A stretch of 64,000 nucleotides of DNA. Source: an uncultured Prevotellaceae bacterium (GTDB taxonomy: Bacteria; Bacteroidota; Bacteroidia; Bacteroidales; Bacteroidaceae). The notes under the pieces were generated by a model that saw only the letters and a list, made by a program, of their open reading frames with translations, was not told where the DNA came from and ran no database searches. Within the stretch, counting starts at the first letter, position 1, and every line of letters begins with the position of its first letter. The DNA lies in NCBI GenBank assembly GCA_947168395.1, contig CAMVLT010000009.1, positions 43,903-107,902 of the forward strand, written 5' to 3'. Both the position numbers and the translations under genes were made by a program. Shown here piece after piece: positions 59,497 to 64,000 of this stretch.

Positions 59497-62400
59497 TTGA
59501 CTACCTGTTTTTTACCATTTACAACATACACGCCCTTCTTCGTTGCCTTCGTTCTACGTCCTTGCAAGTCAAAGGCTTGTTGAGTGTTTAGTGTTGAGTG
59601 CTTAGTGTCTTCAATTCCTGTTACTGTGCCATAGAGCGGCGCAAACCGCTTTTCTACGTTTCCAGAAGTCACGAACAAGATATTGTCAATTGCAATGTCG
59701 CCGCTGCCTGAGGTTCTGATATTCAGCAACTCGCCATCATGCCCACTAAACGAGCTGTTATCCAACGAGTAAAGTACCACCTTATACAGGTTCTCGCCCG
59801 TCTTGGCATACGTTAGCAGGTGCTGACTGCTGCGTCCGGCGTTCAGCGAAATATCGTCTAACGTCTGACCGTCAGCAAGTTTTACATCAAACTGAGCGGC
59901 CACATAGTTGCCGTCATTCTCCAATCTCAACGATAGTCCATCCGTCAACAGCAGTTTGTCGTTGTCCGTTGCCGAAGCCATATCCACATCGCTGCGTGAA
60001 CTGGCACCGCTGCCCGCCATGATGATGCTCACCACCTGCACAATGTCCGTCACGTTCACCTCGCCGTCGCCGTTCATGTCAGCAGCCGCCTTGACGAACT
60101 TCGCCGACGGCTTGCCCATGATGCAGTTCACTATCTCCACAATGTCCGACACGTTGATGTCGCCGTCGTCGTTGGTGTCGCCCTTCGTCACGCTGTTCAC
60201 CACGAAGTTGAACTTCACGTTGTTCAGCTTCACCTGTGTACCGTCGGCCTTCGTGAATACAATTGCCGACAGCTGAGCCTCATAGCTGCCTGGCTCCACA
60301 TTGTCGGCCACCTCCACGATGGCGTTCAGGATGGCGCCGCTCGTCTCGGTGATGACGCTGTTCGACAGCGAGAAGCTCACGAAGCGGTACGTCCGCTCGC
60401 TGCCCTCCACAGCCGACACGTTCAGCGTCTGCCCGTCATCCTCGTATCGCGCCGTCTTCGTCACCTGATACTTCTTACCGTCCATTGCCAACGTGAAACC
60501 GGCAGGCAGCGTCATATCAAACTGGTACGCCGTCAGGTCAGTATCCTTGTTCGTCAGCCCGATGCCTACGGCAACAGTCTTTCCTTTGCTCGCCGTCACC
60601 TCGTCCACCACCAACTGGTCATCCGTAGACAGCACAGGTTCTGACTCTGGCTCCGGCTCATCCTCGCCAGGCTTCACTACCACGGCCTCGTTCTTCTTCA
60701 GCGACGGGTAGCCTTCGCCTTCGGCGATGGCCCACGTCTCGCTGAAGTCCCAGCCTAACTCCTGATACGTCGTAGCCTTTGCCAGTTCCGAGCCGTTCTT
60801 GCTTACGCCATTGTACGGGTTGTCGTCAACCTCCTGAGCTTTGTTGTTAACCGACACCTGCATCGTCTTCAGCGCATAGTTGTTCAGCTCTGGAGCCGCA
60901 GCACCATTCTTCTTTCCACCGATGATGCGCTGCCCATAGCCGCCACCCTGCTGCACTTGCTGGGATTCGTATGTTACGTCTATCTTATTATTCATTGCCG
61001 CGCAGTTCTTCACCACAGCGCTGGAGCCGTCGTTGTAGCCAATGACGCCCGCACCGTAGTTCTGGCTGTAGATGTCGCCTGTAGCGTAGCACTTCTCCAC
61101 CTTATTATAATTATATGCCACCAGACCCGCTGCGTTGTACGACGAGTGAATCGCCGCGTTGCTGTAGCAGTTGGTAACCTCGGCACGGTTCCTGCCTACC
61201 AGTCCGCCGACGTATGACTCCTTGCCCGTAGCCCTCAGCGTGCCTATCGTCACGCACTGATCTATCGTGCCACTGGTAATGTCGCCCGCGATGCCGCCGA
61301 CATACGAGGCTTCCAGCGTGGCATTGATGGTTACTGATGCTTGGCAGAGGCTGATTTTGCCGCCCTCAAAGAGTCCCACAAGTCCGCCAACAGGCGTTCC
61401 GTCGCCAAGTGTTCCCACCACACGGCAGTTCTCTATCGTGCCGTTCATCATCTTACCTATCAGTATGCCCGTGTTCTTGCCACCTTTCACCTGCTTGCCT
61501 TTCGCTGTTTCCACCGTCAGGTTCTTGATCTCGCCGTTGGCAAAGCACGAGAACAGGCCCGTGTTGTTGCGGGTAGTGTTGCACCATAGTCCCGTTATCT
61601 TATGTCCGTCGCCATCGAAGTGTATCGTCTCGCTGCCCTCGCGGCCTATCGATTCCCAGCCTTCCGAGGGGCTGAACTGGTTGATATAGTCCGTCAGGTC
61701 AATGTCGTTCATCAGCTTGAAATAGCCCTTCCTGTAAACGCCTGTCAGGTCAGCTGCCGTATATACCTGATAGGGGTCTTCAGCCGTACCCTTACCCAAA
61801 TAGGCCACCGTCTCAGTAGTATAATACGATTGCTCCTTCCCATCAACCTTGGCCGACAGCCGCACATCATGCCCAGCCTGTAGCGGACTGACGGTAAACG
61901 AGAACTCATGTCCTGTGCTCACCATCTGCTGCTTTACGCCGTCAATCTCCAACGTCACCGTGCCTCCGTCCACGCATTTTCCGCTGACCACGGTTGCTCC
62001 AGATACCAATTTCGACTGTATCACTGGCGGTGCTGTCTGCGTCTGCATATAGGGGTAGCACTCTGTTTCTTGTATAGCCCACGTGTCGTTGAAGTCCCAC
62101 CCCATAGCTACGTAGGTAGCTTTTAGTTTTAGTGTTGTAGGACTGACACCAGCACCGTTCTGCTCATTGTCTGTAATGTCCTTCGCAACGCCAGCCTCAA
62201 TTACAATAGCTCTGTTCAAAGCTTTGTTCTCATTGGCGGTACCCATTTCACCTATTTGGACACTGCTACCTCTTTCGCCATAGATTCTTCCAACATTACT
62301 TTCAGTTGCTTTTATCGATGTTGCCATTACAGCATTTGATTTTAATGTAGTTTTAAACAAATACCCACATAATCCACCAACAAATTTAGAACCAACGACA

Positions 62401-63515
62401 GAAGCATTTACATAGTTATACATAATATCGTTCCTTTCATAATACCCAGAAACACTTTCAGAAGAGCCAACTAAACCACCAACTTGTTCATTTCCTGTAA
62501 CAGAACCACTAAAATAACCATTTTGAATATAACTATTGTATCCTTCAGAGTAAAAACCAATCAATCCCCCTATATAGTTACCTAAGGCTTTTATATGTCC
62601 AATGGCCCAGCAATTTTTAATATTACTTTGGCGAACATTACCCCCTATTCCACCAATATATGAAGAGCCTTCAATATTACCACAAAATCCACTATTTAAT
62701 ATGTCACAATGATACGAATCACTTTTCCCATATATTCCACCTATAAAATTATTACCTGAGACATTCGAATATACATAACAAGATTTCGTCACATTTTTAT
62801 TCCCATTCGATCCACAGATTCCTCCAACATAGTTGGTACCACTTACGTAGTTATTTGTAACTATACAATCATTAAAGGAACCATTGCTACCTGATAGACC
62901 TCCGACATAATCACCACCATCGTAAATTTTCTCGCCGTCTTTAATAGTATAACTATGCCATTTCCCTAAAACATCAACTGTTGACTTTACTCTGTTGATA
63001 ACACCTGATTCGCCTATACACCCACCTATATAAGAATAGCCGCTGACACTACCGGAAAAGGAACAATCGGATACGGTCCCCCCATAGCCTGATAAAAATC
63101 CCACATGTTCATTGCCATGCACATTACCTCCAGTAAGTGTCAGATTTTTCACAGTACCCCCATTCAGATTGCCAAAAAAACCAACATAATCAGTGCCACT
63201 TCTTTTAATCCATAATCCTGATACAGTTTTCCCATTGCCATCGAATATACCCTTGAATGGCGTTGATTTAGTCCCTATTGGTTGCCATCCTTCCGTTGAG
63301 TTCTCGTCTTCCAAGAACTCTGTCAAGTCAATATCTGCCTCCAACCTAAAGTATACATTCTGCTGATTCAGAAAGTTACGCAGCTGATTCAGCTGAATAG
63401 GATTAGTAATGCAGAACGGGTCACTCTCGGTTCCAGACCCCGATCCGCTAAACTGAGCAAACGAAGTTGCCATGCAGCATAGGAACGATACTGCCAAAGT
63501 TAATAGTCGTTTCAT
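59493..63515 (-). CDS. GLUG-repeat surface protein with cohesin-like and dockerin modules
   Basis: 1340 residues. The signal peptide ends ATSFAQ. GLUG-type repeats (xYVGGLxGxN) fill about 100-430 and again about 640-900. A cohesin-like domain follows at about 970-1120 (AYQFDMTLPAGFTL). Then a complete dockerin: calcium loops DTNDDGDIN and DMNGDGEVN (coded at 60010-60190). The tail DLQGRRTKATKKGVYVVNG gives surface targeting. Bases about 62150-63200 are far more AT-rich than the rest, so the first GLUG block may have come from elsewhere. It overlaps the 1628-residue gene by 4 bp; that protein also has cohesin-like domains, so the two may dock. Confidence 0.88.
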   Translation of the reverse strand: MKRLLTLAVSFLCCMATSFAQFSGSGSGTESDPFCITNPIQLNQLRNFLNQQNVYFRLEADIDLTEFLEDENSTEGWQPIGTKSTPFKGIFDGNGKTVSGLWIKRSGTDYVGFFGNLNGGTVKNLTLTGGNVHGNEHVGFLSGYGGTVSDCSFSGSVSGYSYIGGCIGESGVINRVKSTVDVLGKWHSYTIKDGEKIYDGGDYVGGLSGSNGSFNDCIVTNNYVSGTNYVGGICGSNGNKNVTKSCYVYSNVSGNNFIGGIYGKSDSYHCDILNSGFCGNIEGSSYIGGIGGNVRQSNIKNCWAIGHIKALGNYIGGLIGFYSEGYNSYIQNGYFSGSVTGNEQVGGLVGSSESVSGYYERNDIMYNYVNASVVGSKFVGGLCGYLFKTTLKSNAVMATSIKATESNVGRIYGERGSSVQIGEMGTANENKALNRAIVIEAGVAKDITDNEQNGAGVSPTTLKLKATYVAMGWDFNDTWAIQETECYPYMQTQTAPPVIQSKLVSGATVVSGKCVDGGTVTLEIDGVKQQMVSTGHEFSFTVSPLQAGHDVRLSAKVDGKEQSYYTTETVAYLGKGTAEDPYQVYTAADLTGVYRKGYFKLMNDIDLTDYINQFSPSEGWESIGREGSETIHFDGDGHKITGLWCNTTRNNTGLFSCFANGEIKNLTVETAKGKQVKGGKNTGILIGKMMNGTIENCRVVGTLGDGTPVGGLVGLFEGGKISLCQASVTINATLEASYVGGIAGDITSGTIDQCVTIGTLRATGKESYVGGLVGRNRAEVTNCYSNAAIHSSYNAAGLVAYNYNKVEKCYATGDIYSQNYGAGVIGYNDGSSAVVKNCAAMNNKIDVTYESQQVQQGGGYGQRIIGGKKNGAAAPELNNYALKTMQVSVNNKAQEVDDNPYNGVSKNGSELAKATTYQELGWDFSETWAIAEGEGYPSLKKNEAVVVKPGEDEPEPESEPVLSTDDQLVVDEVTASKGKTVAVGIGLTNKDTDLTAYQFDMTLPAGFTLAMDGKKYQVTKTARYEDDGQTLNVSAVEGSERTYRFVSFSLSNSVITETSGAILNAIVEVADNVEPGSYEAQLSAIVFTKADGTQVKLNNVKFNFVVNSVTKGDTNDDGDINVSDIVEIVNCIMGKPSAKFVKAAADMNGDGEVNVTDIVQVVSIIMAGSGASSRSDVDMASATDNDKLLLTDGLSLRLENDGNYVAAQFDVKLADGQTLDDISLNAGRSSQHLLTYAKTGENLYKVVLYSLDNSSFSGHDGELLNIRTSGSGDIAIDNILFVTSGNVEKRFAPLYGTVTGIEDTKHSTLNTQQAFDLQGRRTKATKKGVYVVNGKKQVVK

Positions 63516-63522
63516 AATTCTT

Positions 63523-63999
63523 CTATTGTTTCTCTTTTAATATATTATTCAGAAAGTTATAACGAAGACTTCTTCCATTATATAAAACACAGATAATTCG
63601 AGAACGGCAATTATCCTCTACATCCAATTCATCAACAATCAGATAATTGTCTATATCTGATTCATTTAATTCGATGTCACCTCCTCCCCAATATTTTCCT
63701 GTTAATATAAATACTCCATATTTATATCCTTTCCATTCTATATCTGAATATTTTACATGAAGATTATCCGTAATAAGTAGACCCAGTTTATTGATATCTT
63801 TAGTTAGAGAGTCTTTGTTACTATTTATCGTTTCTTTCCTCTTTATTTCGCAAATGATATAGTTGTCATCACTATTATTCCCTCCATGTAAAACCATATC
63901 GGGATAGCAGAAATTGCTATTTTTACCAACCATTTCAATAAAATCCTTCGACCTGTACGGTTGAAAAATGACTGCTGACTGAATATTTCCCCACATTTT
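63523..63999 (-). CDS. PD-(D/E)XK nuclease-like protein, partial at window edge
   Basis: At least 157 residues; the frame is open to the right edge and ATG 63996 may be internal. CYPDMVLHGG ... YIICEIKRKE gives the PD...ExK site of restriction-type nucleases (about residues 31-55). The helix normally found before this motif is missing, which favours a 5' part outside the window. The region is strongly AT-rich. It ends 7 bp before the GLUG gene. Could be a restriction or defence nuclease or a homing-type enzyme; the evidence is only the motif. Confidence 0.6.
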   Translation of the reverse strand, partial: KMWGNIQSAVIFQPYRSKDFIEMVGKNSNFCYPDMVLHGGNNSDDNYIICEIKRKETINSNKDSLTKDINKLGLLITDNLHVKYSDIEWKGYKYGVFILTGKYWGGGDIELNESDIDNYLIVDELDVEDNCRSRIICVLYNGRSLRYNFLNNILKEKQ

Positions 64000-64000
64000 G

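Overview
The window looks like the chromosome of a Bacteroidales bacterium, most likely Prevotella or a close relative. Four things point there. Promoters carry the Bacteroidetes -7 element TAnnTTTG, seen before about twenty genes. Many secreted proteins end in a tail of the type 'DLQGRR...KGVYIVNGKKV', as used with type IX-type secretion. An acetyl/succinyl-ornithine carbamoyltransferase stands in for the usual OTCase. Many families are Bacteroidetes-typical (DUF2723, DUF3098, DUF3316, DUF6089, DUF6242, NigD-like, VirE/BT4734-like). The genus is inference. I see no rRNA, no CRISPR array, no IS transposase and no obvious prophage.

Layout. 1-4 kb: end of a secreted protein and a C10 (streptopain-like) cysteine protease. 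4.0-6.6 kb: a VirE-family helicase/primase-like gene enclosed by nested perfect inverted repeats. 6.6-12.6 kb: a shortened CvfB-like protein, a LolD-type ATPase, a CPA2 antiporter, aspartate-semialdehyde dehydrogenase and two exported proteins. 12.6-16.1 kb: a degenerate sensor kinase overlapping an intact one. 16.1-21.1 kb: three tRNAs and an operon of topoisomerase IV subunit A, DUF3316 and an S41 protease. 21.1-25.3 kb: an iteron-rich intergenic module and a radical SAM / SDR / DUF4130 operon. 25.4-31.5 kb: DUF3098, DUF2723, a membrane-anchored winged-helix regulator, RadC, a glycosyltransferase and EF-P. 31.7-37.6 kb: rpmH, PASTA protein, RluD-type synthase, Ddl, an acyltransferase, a NigD-like lipoprotein and threonine aldolase.

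37.7-40.7 kb is an accessory stretch: a metallophosphoesterase, a 50-residue peptide, a strongly structured RNA candidate with complementary hairpin loops, and an orphan protein. 40.7-50.5 kb is an envelope-biogenesis cluster on the minus strand: DUF6242, DUF6089, UppS, BamA, three Skp/OmpH proteins, MurI; the carbamoyltransferase lies just beyond. 50.6-54.4 kb: a 31-residue membrane peptide, PEP carboxykinase, a broken gene and HicAB. 54.6-64 kb: two large repeat-built surface proteins and the end of a PD-(D/E)XK nuclease-like gene.

Two kinds of unexplained structure run through the window. First, composite intergenic modules at about 4.1, 21.3, 42.0, 43.8, 53.5 and 54.5 kb share motifs (GTTTACCCTA, TGCATAAATATGCA, TGTGGGTATTTATA, an approximately 80 bp dispersed repeat) and carry short locus-specific iterons; only the first still encloses a gene, the VirE-like one. 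Second, arrays of 3-5 copies of a 7 bp or 9 bp unit sit directly upstream of -7 elements or inside genes, where 9 bp units keep the frame and even form signal-peptide cores. These, the kissing-loop RNA and a 72 bp palindromic repeat inserted in frame in the carbamoyltransferase gene are the most promising leads.
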